A stretch of 64,000 nucleotides of DNA from Sarcophilus harrisii (GCF_902635505.1 NC_045429.1:432415669-432479668); one strand, 5' to 3'. Positions 43,336-55,439 are shown, numbered from the stretch's first letter. Notes: a model not told the origin generated them from the sequence alone. Made by a program: numbers and translations.

Positions 43336-43420
43336 TTCTAGAGCTACGGCAGCTCAGCGCCGGGCAACGGGAGCAGGCCGCTGGTGTGGCCGGCCCCGGC
43401 GCATCCCAGACACCCGCCAA

Positions 43421-43838
43421 GTTGGAAAGAACCCCAGAGGGGTTCCCTTGGGCAACGTCCCCTCCACGGGCGGGAAGCTCATTAATTTGGGGGGCTTCCC
43501 ACCCCTCCACTCCGTCCTTTGTGTGTCCTGTCACTCCCCCTCCCCACTCATCTCAGTCTGATGAAGACTGCGGTAGCTTTTTAAAACCCATCATTAAAGG
43601 AAAGGCTAATTCTCTGAAGCCGGTGAACACGAAGATCGTTTCCCACCCCCAAGTTTGAGGAAATGTATCCCGGCCACCCAGCACCAAACACTAAGTTGAA
43701 CTTTCTCCTGCCCCTTATTTTCTTCTTCCTCCTCACGTCCCCTCCGTTGTCTCCCCCTCGGTCCTTTCTAGACCCTCAGCCTTCTGCCTCCCTGTAATGA
43801 ACTCCCTTCACCTCCTCGGCTAGACTTTCCTCCAGGCC
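43421..43838. other. Intergenic flank upstream of PSMD11
   Basis: Base composition returns to normal. No gene or repeat was recognised. Confidence 0.4.
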
Positions 43839-44815
43839 ATGCCCACTGCTGGTAGCTCTCCCCCTCATAGCTGTCCTGGACCCTGCTCCCTCTCCTTTGG
43901 TGAACTCACAATTTGTATCACCCAGGCTTCCCCCTTCTTACTACTGGGCCCAGATCTCTCCCCAGTGTACCTCCCATTACCTCTTGGTGGATATTCTAGA
44001 CATAGCTCAAACTCTCTCGTGTCCAAAGCTGAACTGATTCCACTACCCCAACCTCCCTTTTTACTGTCCAGGGTTCCAACATCCTCCAGGTCACCCAGAC
44101 TCACAATTCAGTGTCATCCTTGTGGACTCAACGGCACTCACACCACATACCCAATCTCTTGCCTTTGCTGCCTTCACAATCTCCCTAGAAGCCCCCTTAT
44201 CTCTTAGCCACCACCCTAAGGCCAGCCCTTATCACTCCATGGCTGCCTACACCATTGCTTCAGCCTTCTACTCTCTTACCACTCCAATGCATCTGTCACC
44301 TAGCTGCCCAAGTGATCTTCTTAAAGCCCATATCTGACCACATAAGCCACACAGCACTCCTCACGAAACTCCAGTGGCTCCCTATTTTAACCTTCAAGAT
44401 CAAATAAAATCCCCTTTTATCTTTTAAAAGTCCTTCAACAACTTTGTCTTCTTACACTTTACCTCCCTGAGTAGACGTGATCAACCACCCTTGACTTTCT
44501 GGCTTTTACTGTTCTTCACACATGACCCTTCATCCCTTGCCTTTTCCCTTCCTAGAATGCTCTCCTTTCTCATCTCTGCTCCCTGGCTTCTCAGGTCTCC
44601 TTGAAGGCTCAGCTCAACTCCCAGCTTTCTGCACACCTCATCCCTCACTGCCTGCCCTTTGAGATTACCTCCCATGTGTATCATCTGTATCTTGTAGGTA
44701 CAGATTCTATGTGCTGCTTCCTCCATTAGAACAAGAGTACTTCGAAGAGAGGGGCTGGCTTTGCCATTCTTTGTACTGTCAGCACAGTTAATGTTTGTTG
44801 ACTGATTAAGAAGCA
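43839..44815 (+). mobile_element. L2 LINE, ORF2 3' part and 3'UTR
   Basis: The order 'tagacatagctcaaactctc', 'gtccaaagctgaactgattcc', 'ccaagtgatcttcttaaagccca', 'ctccagtggctccctattt', 'cctagaatgctctcctttctc' and 'ggctcagctcaactcccag' follows marsupial/monotreme L2. Disabled, about 1 kb, plus strand. Confidence 0.65.
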
Positions 44816-45049
44816 ATATGATAAAACTATCATTCTCTATTAGATTATTAATAACTTGAAGGCAGGCTCTACTGTCTTGCTTGCTTTTACTTGTATCACC
44901 AGCACTGAGCACTGGTACAAAAGTAGCATTTAAATGTTCTATTTATCCAAGTTTAAATCCTGCTCACAGTGATTACTAGCCAATTGAGTAAACTCTTCCA
45001 AGACAGCCTCTCTTGGACTTATTTTCGAGGCATCTAGGTGCCACAAAGC

Positions 45050-45295
45050 ACAGAATACTGAGATCAAATAGATCAAATGAAGCCTCAGACTCTTACTAGC
45101 TGTGTGACCCTGGGCAAGCCACACTCTATATGCCTGACTTTTCAAATGTGTGAAATGGGGGAAATAATAGTATCTACTTCTCCAGGGTAGTAGTGAGGAT
45201 TAAAGGAGATAATATTGTTTAGCACTGTGCCTGGAACATCTGCAAAATGAGGGTTGACCTCCAAGGTCCCTTCCAGCTTTTAAGTCAGGATCTTA
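45050..45295 (+). mobile_element. CORE-SINE, full order, plus strand
   Basis: 'gaggcatctaggtgccacaaag', 'ctcttactagctgtgtgaccctgggcaag', 'aaatgggggaaataatagt', 'agtgaggattaaaggagataat', and the tail 'ccaaggtcccttccagctttt'. Confidence 0.75.
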
Positions 45296-45514
45296 TTAAT
45301 ATGATCCCTTTTCCAAATAACATATAATAATGCCCTCTTCGACTCCTTCGACTATTAATGCCCTCTTCTGGCTCCTTCTCCCACCTTTTCTTCTCCAGGA
45401 TGAATCTGCCAGGTTCTTCAACAAGATTCTCATGTGGCTCCTTCTCCAGAATACTTACCATCTACTTGAACCGCCCTCTGAATTCCTTTCAGCGTCTCAA
45501 GTCAACAAAACATT

Positions 45515-46440
45515 TCAGAAAACTTTTATTAAATATCTGCTCCATGCCAGGGATTGGAGATTGAACGATAAAGAGGGAAACAGTCCTTGCTCACAAAGTT
45601 TAAATTGAAGGAGGAAACGACATAAGTTTTGTTTGTGTTTTAATAACAGAATTGTTATTTCATCAACTACATATCCCAAGAAAAATGGAAAAGGAAGCAG
45701 AGAAAGTGTTCTAGACAACCTGAGCTGAGATTTAAAGGAAGAGAAGGATTTTGAGAGGTCTGGTTCAATGAATGTCCTCTAGGCCTGGAAAATGTTTGTG
45801 TGAGTACATGAAAACAAGAGTGTCATGGTCAAAGTACACCCAGTATTCCACATTGGCAGGAATACTGAATGGGCAAAGGTGAACAATAGTATGGAATGAG
45901 GCTGGAAAGGGAGGCGGGATAAAGGGTTTGTATTTTACTCTGTAGTCAATGGGAAAGATTTTTAAGCAAGGGCGTCACAGGTTCAGACTTGAGCTGTAGA
46001 AGTCTATTTGGGCAGCTGAGTGAGGAAAGACCAAAAGCAAGATGACCAATTAAGATTTGATTACAATTGGGGCAGCTAGGTGGCACAGTGGATAGAAGTC
46101 CTGAAGTCAGGAGGACCTGAGTTCAAATGTGACCTCAGACACTTAAAGCTTCCTGTGTGACTCTGGGCAAGTCACTTGACCTGAATTGCCTCAGGGAAAA
46201 AAAAAAAAAAAAAAAGATTTGATTACAATAGTGCAGATAGGAAGCTTCAACTCGAGTGAGGGCCATATGAGTGAGAGAAATGGAGAAGTACAAGAGATTG
46301 AATTAATTACATTTGCCAATGAATCTGGCTTCAGGAGTGAGAAAAAGGGAATAGTCATGGGTAACTCCAAATTTACAAATATAGATGACTAAAAGAATGA
46401 CAGTATCCTCAATAGAAATAGGAATGGTTGGAAGAAGAGT
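45515..46440 (+). mobile_element. L2-like 3' region, interrupted by a SINE
   Basis: 'ttttattaaatatctgctccatgccaggg' and 'cagtccttgctcacaaagt' are an L2 terminus; the following 'gagatttaaaggaagagaaggat', 'ctctaggcctgg', 'gtcaatgggaaagatttttaagc' and 'gggcagctgagtgagg' belong to a long dispersed sequence common in marsupial DNA. It resumes after the SINE at 46230. Family name uncertain. Confidence 0.45.
46068..46213 (+). mobile_element. Marsupial tRNA-derived SINE with 16-bp target duplication
   Basis: A well-kept short SINE: 'ggggcagctaggtggcacag', 'gtcaggaggacctgagttc', 'gactctgggcaagtcacttg' and a poly(A) tail. It is flanked by a perfect direct repeat aagatttgattacaat at 46052-46067 and 46214-46229. 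One of the youngest insertions in the window. Confidence 0.9.
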
Positions 46441-46499
46441 AGGTTTAATGGAGAAATAATTTCTCACTAGGGAATCTCCAGATACTCAAATAAATCTAT

Positions 46500-47740
46500 G
46501 ACTTTATTAATATGTTTCCTCAAATATTGCAGATCTATCCCATCCATGCTGTGTAACTCTTGCCTATCTGTTCATCAGTAGAGACATGCCTTAAGTGGTA
46601 GAAGCTTTCTTTACTTTCTCCTGACATCCAAGGCCCCAGTGAGAGGAACATTTTAGTAGTCCACCTGTTATCCTTTACACACCACATGACCAGTCTATCT
46701 TCTCTTCCCATCATATACTTCTTTGATGACATCTATTTTTTATTAAAGCTTTTTATTTTCAAAATATATATATGGATAATTTTTCAACATTGACTCTTGC
46801 AAAACCCTGTGTTCCAAATTCCCCCCTTTCCTCCTATTCCCTCCCCTTGATGGCTAGTAACATATATTGATATGTTAAATATGTGCAATTCTTCTATACA
46901 TATTTCTATAGTTATCATACTGCACAAGAAAAATCAGATCAAAAAAGGGAAAAATGAGAAAACAAAATGCAAGCAAACAACAAAAAGAGCGAAAATACTA
47001 TGTGGTGATCCACACTCAGTTCTCATAGTTTTCTCTCTGGGTGCAGATGGCTCTCATCATCACAAGACCATTGGAACTGGTCCAAATCCTCTCATCTTTG
47101 AAGAGAGCCACATCCATCAGAATTGATCATCATATAATCTTGTTGCTGCCAGGTACAATGATCTCCTGGTTCTGCTCACTTCATTTAGCATTCAGTTCAT
47201 GTAAGGATGACATCTTTTTTCTTCAAAGGTCCATGTTATGTGTCTCAACCTGGTCACACCCACCATATGCTTCTCCACTGCCTTCTGTGTGATATTCATT
47301 CTTAATTTTTCAGTCACATATTTCCATACCTTGCCACCAGATAGAAATGCTGGTAGAACACTGGTATTAAATAGATGGGGATTTAGTTCCTCAGAAAGCT
47401 TGGGATTATACCAGCCTTTGGTAGTTTCCTAAAGGCAATTCAGCCCACTCTTGTTCTATTGTTCAAATCCAGGACTAACATTGCTCTATAGTCTACAGTC
47501 TACCGTTCTTAGACATATTGATAGAGAGCTTTACAGTTACTCCATCCAAATACCTGTCGTAATCTTAGCCACAGATATTCATCATCCATTTTTCCTCCAT
47601 GGATGAAGAGGCCAAACTCTTTTGAGTAGTTACATATCTCTTCCAAGAGATTCTGCAATGTTCCAGGGACTTACCAACAAACAGTAGCATCTCTGAAACA
47701 TCAACAGTCACAAAAAAACCTTAAATTTGCAATCTGTGTG
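46500..47740 (-). mobile_element. RTE-type LINE fragment, split by an L1
   Basis: On the minus strand at 46735-46535 the translation DRLVMWCVKDNRWTTKM parallels the C-terminal motif of RTE-class LINEs (xRxxGHVxRMxDNRWTxR, recalled from memory). Related sequence continues beyond 47212 ('cccaccatatgcttctcc', 'tttttcagtcacatatttcc'). Disabled; extent approximate. Confidence 0.45.
46742..47204 (-). mobile_element. L1 3' end inserted in the RTE fragment
   Basis: Antisense L1 3' end: 'attaaagctttttattttcaaaat', 'tttttcaacattgactcttgcaaaac', 'ctgcacaagaaaaatcagatc' and 'ctcctggttctgctcacttc'. Direct repeats gatgacatct flank it (about 46726-46735 and 47205-47214), indicating target duplication. 5'-truncated. 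Confidence 0.8.
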
Positions 47741-48180
47741 CTGAATCCCTTACATCATAATGTGAACATTTTTGACTTTTGGAAACAATATTCAATAATG
47801 GACTGAATCTTGACTATTTTGTAATTGACTGAAAGATGGAGACTATGTAAATCCATTGGGTTTAGCGTTTGTTAATTATGAGAAATTGATTAGGAACAAA
47901 AAACACTGAGAGGCTCTTTTATAACAAAGTGTCTCTCTGTCACACATCAAAAAATTTCAAAACTTCTTGGAAAACAGAAACAATCCAGTACAAAGACATT
48001 CTGATCAGGAAAGGTGTGAAAAAGAAAGGAGCCTCAGTGCTATATGCTTCTATAATATTGAAGCCCATTAGGAGAAGGGCAGGCTTTGAGTTGACATGAG
48101 TCAAGCAGTAAAGTCACTGAGAAAGATCTGGTGGTATCTGGCCCCATCTTGTTTTTGCAAAGCCGATTATTTTAATCCAA
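47741..48180. other. Intergenic, nothing recognised
   Basis: AT-rich single-copy-looking sequence without a gene or familiar repeat. Confidence 0.35.
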
Positions 48181-48590
48181 ATGCAAAGCTTTTTCTTTAT
48201 CCCTATTAAATGCCCTCTTATTCCACTTGGCCCCTTATTTTAATATACTAATACCTTCTGGAATCCAGGCTTCTCAATCAGTTATCCCTCCCATCTTCAT
48301 CACCTGCAAATCTAAGGATTATGTCCAATTCAACCTCATCCAAGAAACCTTTCTTCATCTGGCTCTCCAATTGTCAATATTCTCCCTCTTCTCAAACTAT
48401 TTTGTATTTTTTTATCTGAATAGATGTTGGTTCTCTCTACCACCACCACCAGCACCACTACCCCTCCAGAAGAATTTTAACTCCCCAAACACAAGGACTT
48501 TTATTTTTGTTTTGATCTCCAACACCTAGCACAGAGCCTTGCTCATAGCACAGACTTAAATATTTGTTGAATTTAATAAGCATACCATTT
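48180..48590 (+). mobile_element. L2-like 3' fragment
   Basis: 'caacctcatccaagaaacctttcttc', 'caacacctagcacagagccttgctcatag' and 'cttaaatatttgttgaattt' follow the L2 3' end. Confidence 0.5.
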
Positions 48591-48599
48591 TTGTCTTAA

Positions 48600-48900
48600 T
48601 CCAAGTCATTGATAAAAATATTAAATGGCTCAGATCCAAGGGCAGATCACACAACACTCTACGAGAGATATTACTCTCAACCAACATTCATCCATTAATG
48701 ATTATTCTTTCAGTCTCATCTTTTAACCAACTCTAAATCCACCTCACCTCCATGAACTAACCTGCATTTCTTCATCTAATGCTTAAAAATAGCAAGAAAA
48801 GATTCAGAAATTCTGTGCAAAAATCTAGGTATAGTATGTAAATAATATTGCCCTAATCTGTCAGTTTAGTAACTTTGTCAAAAAGGGAAAGGAACTAAGT
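48600..48900 (-). mobile_element. CR1/L3 LINE fragment, minus strand
   Basis: 'gtcattgataaaaatattaaatgg', 'aagggcagatcacacaacactc', 'catccattaatgattattctttc', 'accaactctaaatccacct' and 'gtaactttgtcaaaaag' match the antisense ORF2 of CR1/L3 LINEs (on the sense strand the DFSKAFD reverse-transcriptase region). Old. Confidence 0.6.
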
Positions 48901-49239
48901 CTGGCATGGCTTTTTTAAAAAATTATTTAAGTCACAGGAACAATCACAAACATGCATAGCATATCTCAATGAGTTTTTATTTTTTAAGGCAATCATTTAT
49001 TCAATCCTCAATCATAACGAACTTTTGTTATCTTTTTTATTGATCAACTAAAAGTAACTAAAATAAAAATCTGTAGCAAGTAAGCTTTACTATAAAAATA
49101 CAAACTTGAAAAATGAGACTCACAAAATGCAAGGGTGTGTGTGTGTGTTTAGATAATAGGGTTTGCCTGGTTGCAACTTTCACACCCTCAGTGCTTGACA
49201 GACCTTCTTCTTGACAATTCTAAGTTTAATTATGCCTTT

Positions 49240-49420
49240 CTTCCAAACCATTCATTCAATAATCCCTGTATTTTTTGGTATATATCCTCCATTTATTTAT
49301 CTGTGAACATGGTGTAACTTGCCCAGTAAATTGCAAGCTCCCTGAGGGCAGAGATTGTCTCACTTTTGTATTTCACCAAGTTGGCATTTAATAAATTCTG
49401 ACTGATTGATTGCTACCAAG
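49240..49420 (+). mobile_element. L2 3'-end fragment
   Basis: 'gcaagctccctgagggcagagattgtctc' and 'gcatttaataaattctgactgattgattg' are the L2 terminus. Confidence 0.6.
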
Positions 49421-49849
49421 TATCACCTTTAGTAGAAAAATCAGTAAAATGCAACTAATGAAATTAACTTAAGATGAAAGGTATATTTAGCTGACACTAT
49501 AAAACCGAGATACCATGAGTGAGGAAGGAAATCAAGACACACATAGGAAGAAAAATAGTTGCAAAACTTCCCAGTAATTCACAGAAAGAGATAAATTGGG
49601 AAAGAAAAATACTTATGGATTCACATGTCTACATACCAATTGACAGAGAGGTGATACAAAGAATACAAACATCTGGAAGTCAGGAGAAGTGATGGTCAAA
49701 TTCCAGTTTTATTATGTACTAACTGTCTGTGGGCAAGTAAAAATGTCAGAGTGTCATTTTCTTGACTTTTACAATGTACAACTTGTCCTCCCTACTTAAT
49801 AGGGTAAGTATTCATCAATGTCTTCATCTAAGCCTTTGATGATATTAAA

Positions 49850-49982
49850 CACAGCACACTGGATAGAGTACCTAACCTAGAGTCAGGAGGACCTGAATTC
49901 AAATCCAGCCTTAGACATTTAACAGTTTTTAGCTATGCAACCCAATTTAACCCCAACTGCCTTGCCAAAAAATAATAATATT
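49850..49982 (+). mobile_element. Short tRNA-derived marsupial SINE
   Basis: 'acactggatagagtacc', 'gagtcaggaggacctgaattcaaatcc', 'cttagacattt' and 'ccaactgccttgcc' followed by an A-rich tail. Confidence 0.7.
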
Positions 49983-51755
49983 AAACAGCACAGATTCCAG
50001 GGAACATATTATTAGTAACATTGTTCAAAGTAAATTAACTTGAGATTTTAATACAAAGTGGCAAATATAAGAATAAGTCTCAGGATAGGATTTATAATGA
50101 GAATGCAGCAGTGGAAGGGGTTCTTATTCAAAAGAAACAGTGATAGGAGAAAGAATAGCATTGTGTGTTACAAATATATGTGCTGCCTTGCTAATGAAGG
50201 GATAAACATGGAAAATATTTTAATGAGACATGATGAAGAAACAAAACATTGTAGACATATACAACAAACTGCCTAGGCAGAAAGAGGATATGTACAGTAC
50301 TTTTCTGATAGTCTCATAACAGATATGGAGATGATGGTTATAATACTGACGGAAATTTCAAATATCTATTATTCAATCTTCTATGAGCCAGATTCTTATT
50401 ACAATGAAAGCAGAGAATTTCATAAAGCTCTTTTTATATTTTTTGTTATTCTGAACTTGATAAACACCAATAAACATAAACATTTTCACATACAACTTAC
50501 AGTAAAATAAGTCATATGAAATCATAAGGCATATGAAACACCTGTTCTGCTCTATTCCTTTTTAAACTTAAAATTCTTCACTGATGCACTTTTTTCCTTA
50601 TTTTTTGGAATTATCGCCATGTATTCTTACCTAGTACTGGGTCTGGGCTTGAGGACTGTGGCAATTCGTCCTTTCCTGTTTTGTAATCAGCCATACAATT
50701 TCTAGTGGGGTTCAGTTCTAAGAGACGCTGCTTCTATTGAGGGAATTAGTCTCTCTTTTATACTTCTCAACTCATTAAATTATCTATCCCAATGCCACAG
50801 GGGAAAATTACTTAATACTTCTATTATGGCTGTTGTCTGGGTCTCCTCACGGGGAAGAATGAAAAAGATACTCAATAAGCAATATGAATCAGGGAAGGAG
50901 AGAGCTAATTTAGTTGTGCACACAAAAAGAATGAAAAGTATTAAAAAATCCAAGTATTCATTAACAGAATTATTTGAACAGAATTCAGCAACTTATAATT
51001 ACCATATAAATAACTATAACTACTGTTATACATTAAAAAGCAAATGTTTAACTTCATCAGAATATAAAGCAGTTTGCACATCTGCTAATTAGGCATTTCA
51101 CATTCTACCTAGTTTCCATACTATCCACTGCCAACCTGATCCTCCTCTGAATTGTAAATTCAGTTGCTTCCACAGCCCTACACCTGCTGCTGCCACATTC
51201 AAATGCTCTAGTGAATAATACCACCTCCAAATTGGCAGATTCTGCTACCAACACACAGACTTCTGAACCTTTTTTTGAGTTCACAAAGCATCCCACTCAA
51301 GCAAGGAAATAGGAAACAGAAAAGGCTCCAGATGAGTCCAAGCTTCAGATAGTGGGTAGGAGAAAAGGGAAGAACACAACTTATCCCCTGCCTTCCTGCA
51401 TACTAGATATTTGTCATGTAGGTGAGTCGAAATCAAGAGAGTGAGCTAGACCATCATCTCATCCCTTGCTATTGCCACAGGGTGAGGAAAGACCAAATAT
51501 CTACGTAGTATTTGCTACATCATTCTGAAATAACAGATCCTTTCGGCAATGGGTCACCATATAGCTGGAAGAAGTCCCAAAGCTTCCAGGTGATTGACCA
51601 CCACCAGAAGGGACAAAGCTGAGCTTGTTCCACGCCCATTTCACTTAACTTTGTCAACAATTTCGTCTTAAAATTTAAGGGAAATAATAGTGAACCACTC
51701 TTCTTATCCTAATTCTTGTGTAGTTACATTAAACCAAAAGCTTTTTATGGACAGG
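49983..51755. other. Intergenic, AT-rich, no gene recognised
   Basis: Open frames of up to 88 codons (for example 50826-51092, +) have no family features or conserved-looking composition. No repeat family could be named with confidence. Confidence 0.4.
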
Positions 51756-51759
51756 TCCA

Positions 51760-52230
51760 TATTTTATTGTTTTAATTGTTTGGCATTCAAAGCCCTTAGC
51801 CCTCTCAACTTTTTTTCAAGCTTCTTCCAACGTACTCTCCAACACATTCTTTGATTCAGTGACACTGGCCTTTTGGCAGTTCCATGAACAAAACACTCCA
51901 TCTCTTGGCTGTGAGCACTGTCCCTATATTCTGCATGTCTCAAATGCTCTCTCTTCCTCTACTCACCTTCCTGGCTTTCTCTAAGTCCCAATTAGAATTC
52001 ATTCATCTACTGGAAGGCTTTCCCCAGCCCCTCTTAATTCTAGTGCCTCCCCATTAATTACTTCATATTGATCCAACACATAGTTTATTTATTTGCATGG
52101 TGTCTACTCCCTAAATTAGAATATAAGCTCCTTGGGCAGGAACTGTCTCCTTTTTTTGTTTTTGCAGCAATCAGCATATGCTTGGCAAATGGTCCACACT
52201 TAGTTTATTGAGTGACTGATTGATTGATAT
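51760..52230 (+). mobile_element. L2 3' region
   Basis: 'cattcaaagcccttagccctctcaac', 'tctcaaatgctctctcttcctc', 'gaatataagctccttgggcaggaactg' and 'agtgactgattgattgat' in plus orientation. Confidence 0.6.
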
Positions 52231-52329
52231 AGGCTTGAAGACCTAATACTATGTAACATACATAGGATAGGAACTTGACTTTGGTGTCACTGAAACTGAG
52301 AAATCCTAGATGATGGAATTCCAACTCCC

Positions 52330-52515
52330 AAGACAGAAGGCATGTTCTCTGTCACTTGTAATCTAGGAGAGTTGCCCACAGCACTGAGGTTAACTTGACT
52401 TGCCCAGAGTCACACAGCCAAAATGTGTCAGATAGGACTTAAAGCTAGGACTTTCTGCTATCAAGGCAAGAAACTGCCTAGTATTCTATCCATTGCACCA
52501 TGCTGTTGCTTACAT
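52330..52515 (-). mobile_element. CORE-SINE, minus strand
   Basis: 'ttgacttgcccagagtcacacagcc' and 'tattctatccattgcaccatgct' are the antisense landmarks. Confidence 0.65.
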
Positions 52516-52519
52516 TGAG

Positions 52520-52640
52520 GTAGCTAAGTGGCTCAGTAGATAAGAGTGCTGGGCTGGAGTCAATCCAATGAGTTCCAATCCAACTTCAGGCACCATATGA
52601 TCCATAGTCTGGGTCCCCAACCCTCAGGAGATGGGAGTTG
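52520..52640 (+). mobile_element. SINE head fragment
   Basis: 'gaggtagctaagtggctcagtag' and 'ctgggctggagtca' are a plus-strand tRNA head; the rest has decayed. Confidence 0.45.
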
Positions 52641-52849
52641 GGGAGAGGCAGGAGGTACATGGCAGGGTGATAGTGCAAAAAGCTATCTGCCCCATGAGAG
52701 GGGAACAACAGGAATGAGACGCTCAAAGGAAGGTCCAGGATCAGGATAAGTGGAGACCGTCTTCCTGTTCAGGGAGCCTGGACGAAAGGTGGTGGACTAC
52801 AAAATGACAGGGGGTGTATGAGGAAAGGAAAGGAGGCCAGTTTGTCTGG

Positions 52850-53065
52850 ATTTCAGAGTGGAGACAGGAATGTATAAAAGTAGGTTGGAGTCACAGTATA
52901 CTGGTCTATATTTTATCCAAAAGGCAACAGGAAGCCTCTGTGCTAAAGGAAAATTACATCAGTCCCAAAGTGGAAGATGCATGAAGAGAGATTTGAGGCA
53001 CAGAGACCAAGTGGGAGGCTATTGTAAAATCTTGGAGGCCGGTGATGAGAACCTGAAATAAAATG
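52850..53065 (+). mobile_element. Fragment of the L2-like dispersed sequence
   Basis: 'tattttatccaaaaggcaacaggaagcc' and 'gagagatttgaggcacagagaccaag', 'gggaggctattg' parallel the sequence at 45.7-46.05 kb. Family name uncertain. Confidence 0.4.
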
Positions 53066-53173
53066 GTTGTTGCTTGAGTGGAAATCAAGGATCAGAAGTC
53101 AAGTAATATTTGCTGGAAAGAATATATGGATATTCTGGTAAAAGTACCTCTAAATTTGCAGTCTAAACAACTG

Positions 53174-53186
53174 CCACCAGGTGTCA
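53174..53186 (+). promoter_or_regulatory. Possible CTCF-type site
   Basis: CCACCAGGTGTCA departs from the CTCF core CCASYAGRKGGCR at one position (T for G). Flanking TG and CTA fit common sites. Weaker than the site at 16.3 kb and opposite in orientation. Confidence 0.25.
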
Positions 53187-53554
53187 CTAAGTATGACTAT
53201 TATTGAAAGAGAATATGGCACATTACTCCCCCTCAACTGAGGTAATAAGATTTAAAGATAAGACAAGGCCTTCAAGATCTTCTGGTCCAACCAGCTGCAT
53301 GAATGAGGACACTGTCACAGAGGGCAAATGTGCCCCATATCAAATATAATCAAGGAGTAGAGCCAACAAGCGTTCTGTATCATTTTGTTTATTTTTTGTG
53401 GTTGCAAACTCATGATTCCTTCTATCAACACAGCCCAACTTCTCTGCAAAATAATTTGGATAACAGCCTGCGGCGCTAAGAAGCCAATTTCTTCAAGGTC
53501 ATGTAGTCAGTATGTGTCATCAGAGGAGGAATTTAAACTCAAGTACTATTGGCT

Positions 53555-53790
53555 TAGGGCAGCTAGGTGGCACAGTGACCCTGGAGTCAGAAAGATCTGA
53601 GTTCAAATCCAATCTTAAACACTTAGTTGTGTGACCCTGAGCAAGTCACATAACCTTATTTGCCTCAGTTTCCTCATCTGTATAAAAGCTGAAGAAAATG
53701 GCAAACCACTTCAGTATCTTTGCCAAGGAAACCCCAAACGCGGTCACAGAAGTCCAGACATGACTAAAATGACTTAAAAAAAGTTTTCTG
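53555..53790 (+). mobile_element. MAR1-type CORE-SINE, near full length
   Basis: 'gggcagctaggtggcacagtg', 'gtgtgaccctgagcaagtca', 'gcctcagtttcctcatctgt', 'gaaaatggcaaaccacttcag', 'tgccaaggaaaccccaaa' and 'catgactaaaatgactt'. One of the better kept copies. Confidence 0.85.
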
Positions 53791-54463
53791 ACCTAGAGGC
53801 CAGCTCTCTACTATAGCCACAATGCCTCTTCTTATTTAAAATAAATTTTAAAAATTAAAAGGAAAAATATTAAAAATTAAGTCTACAGAGGGGCTAGTTT
53901 AGAGCAAGGTAACTAGGAAATCCACTTTTTGGAAGATCAGAGATCACCGACAATGACCTAGAGTCACAGACACTCATTCATTCAACAGTTGTGTACATTC
54001 CTTGAGTCAGCACCATGCTACTTTATAACCTTTTACTCGTACTACATTTGTATTTCACAAATTGTCCTGTTGGGCTGGCTCCAAGGAGGCAAAAATGCAG
54101 AAGATGGTGCCTAAACTGCATCTCAAAGGAAAATTTAATATGTTCAATTAACAAAAAAATTTTCTCTTCTACCTCCCTATTGGAAACAAAAAACAAAAAT
54201 AAAACTTTTGTAACAAATATGCACAGTTAAGAAAAAAAATACCCACAGGTGCCATGTCCAAAAAAATATAGGTCTTATTCTGTACCCAAAGTCTATGGAC
54301 TTCTGTGTCAGAAAGTGAGAAACAAAACATATGTAGGAAAACTCGGTCCAGGCTTACAAGAACAAGAGGAATGGGAGGTGTACATACAGAATAGAATCAG
54401 AAACATGAGAGAGTAGAATAGATCACAGTGTATCTATCTTCAAAAAAAAAAAAAATCTGCTGG

Positions 54464-54999
54464 TGTTATGGGCCAGAACTCTGAACTTGAAACAAGGGTT
54501 CTTACAAGGTGCGAATTCAGTGGAATCGATGAGAGGATGGTTATCTACTTTAGCATGGTGATTAATAGTTCTCTAAGTTCAGTATGATTGATTTAATCTT
54601 ACAACAAATAATGGTTTCCTAGTGATATGATTGGTTTATACTCAAAATAGAGCATATAAAGCTGCGATAAACTCAGCCAGAGGGAGAGCCAGAGACAGAC
54701 TCAGAGGGTCTTGGAGAGAGACTCAGAAGGGCCAGACACAGACTCTGAAGGGACTTAGATTCAGAACCAGATTCATTCACTTAAGCTCACAACACTGTGG
54801 TGGCTGGCCCCCTGTACTTCCCCTACTAAGACCAAGGTCGGGCTGAAAGGCTCTCTAGAAAGCTGGCCTATGCCTCAGGCAAGGAAACTAGATTGTGAAA
54901 GAGATAATAAAGGATTTGGACCTGGCCATTCTTGTGGTGATTACTCAACTGAAACAAAGGCTGCCCCAAGACCTCCGGAAAACCACCAAGAACATTACA
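54464..54999 (+). mobile_element. Solo LTR of an endogenous retrovirus (fossil)
   Basis: A 536-bp segment begins TGTTATGG and ends ATTACA, with perfect 6-bp direct repeats TGCTGG at 54458-54463 and 55000-55005. A TATA-type box (CATATAAA, about 54652-54659) and an AATAAA about 250 bp later lie in the order expected of U3-R-U5. The 6-bp duplication suggests a class II (betaretrovirus-like) family. No internal region is present, so this is a solo LTR left by recombination. Moderate age: ends are still clear. Confidence 0.75.
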
Positions 55000-55439
55000 T
55001 GCTGGAGATAGCATCATTTTGTGATGAGTGTTTAGGTTCCCTTTCTCACAAATACACATGGCCACAGTCTTGGCAGCTGTAAGCCTAGACAGATCCTACC
55101 CACATATATACATATACATTTCAGCACTAGCTTCCAACTTTTGGTGACTTGAGCATTTCCCACACTGTTACCTGATAAGTTTTATACTAAATGAAAGGAC
55201 AGACTCTCAGGATATCTCAGGTATCTCAGGATACCACAATGCCTCTGGGGCACATAAAACTTGTACACTTACATTTTTAAAATCATTTAAACTTCTGAAA
55301 TTAGGGTCAGCAACTAAGATAAAACTAAATTATATTCTCTAAATGCAAACCTCCAAATGCAGATCTTCTAATATTCTAAGAGTTTAAGGATCTTGCTTTG
55401 TAATATTTTTATAATTAGTAACATGTGGAGAGAGAATAC

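Noticed and set aside
43092-43658. 188-codon plus-strand and 189-codon minus-strand frames upstream of PSMD11
   Set aside because: Open because of purine/pyrimidine bias; low-complexity Arg/Gly/Glu or Pro/Ser/Leu.
46052-46213. tRNA gene suggested by the 'gcagctaggtggcacagtgg' head
   Set aside because: It is the tRNA-derived head of a SINE; no intact cloverleaf follows.
46535-46732. 65-codon minus-strand frame with DNRWTTKM
   Set aside because: RTE LINE remnant, not a host gene.
50826-51092. 88-codon plus-strand frame
   Set aside because: No family feature, AT-rich, and no splice or promoter context.
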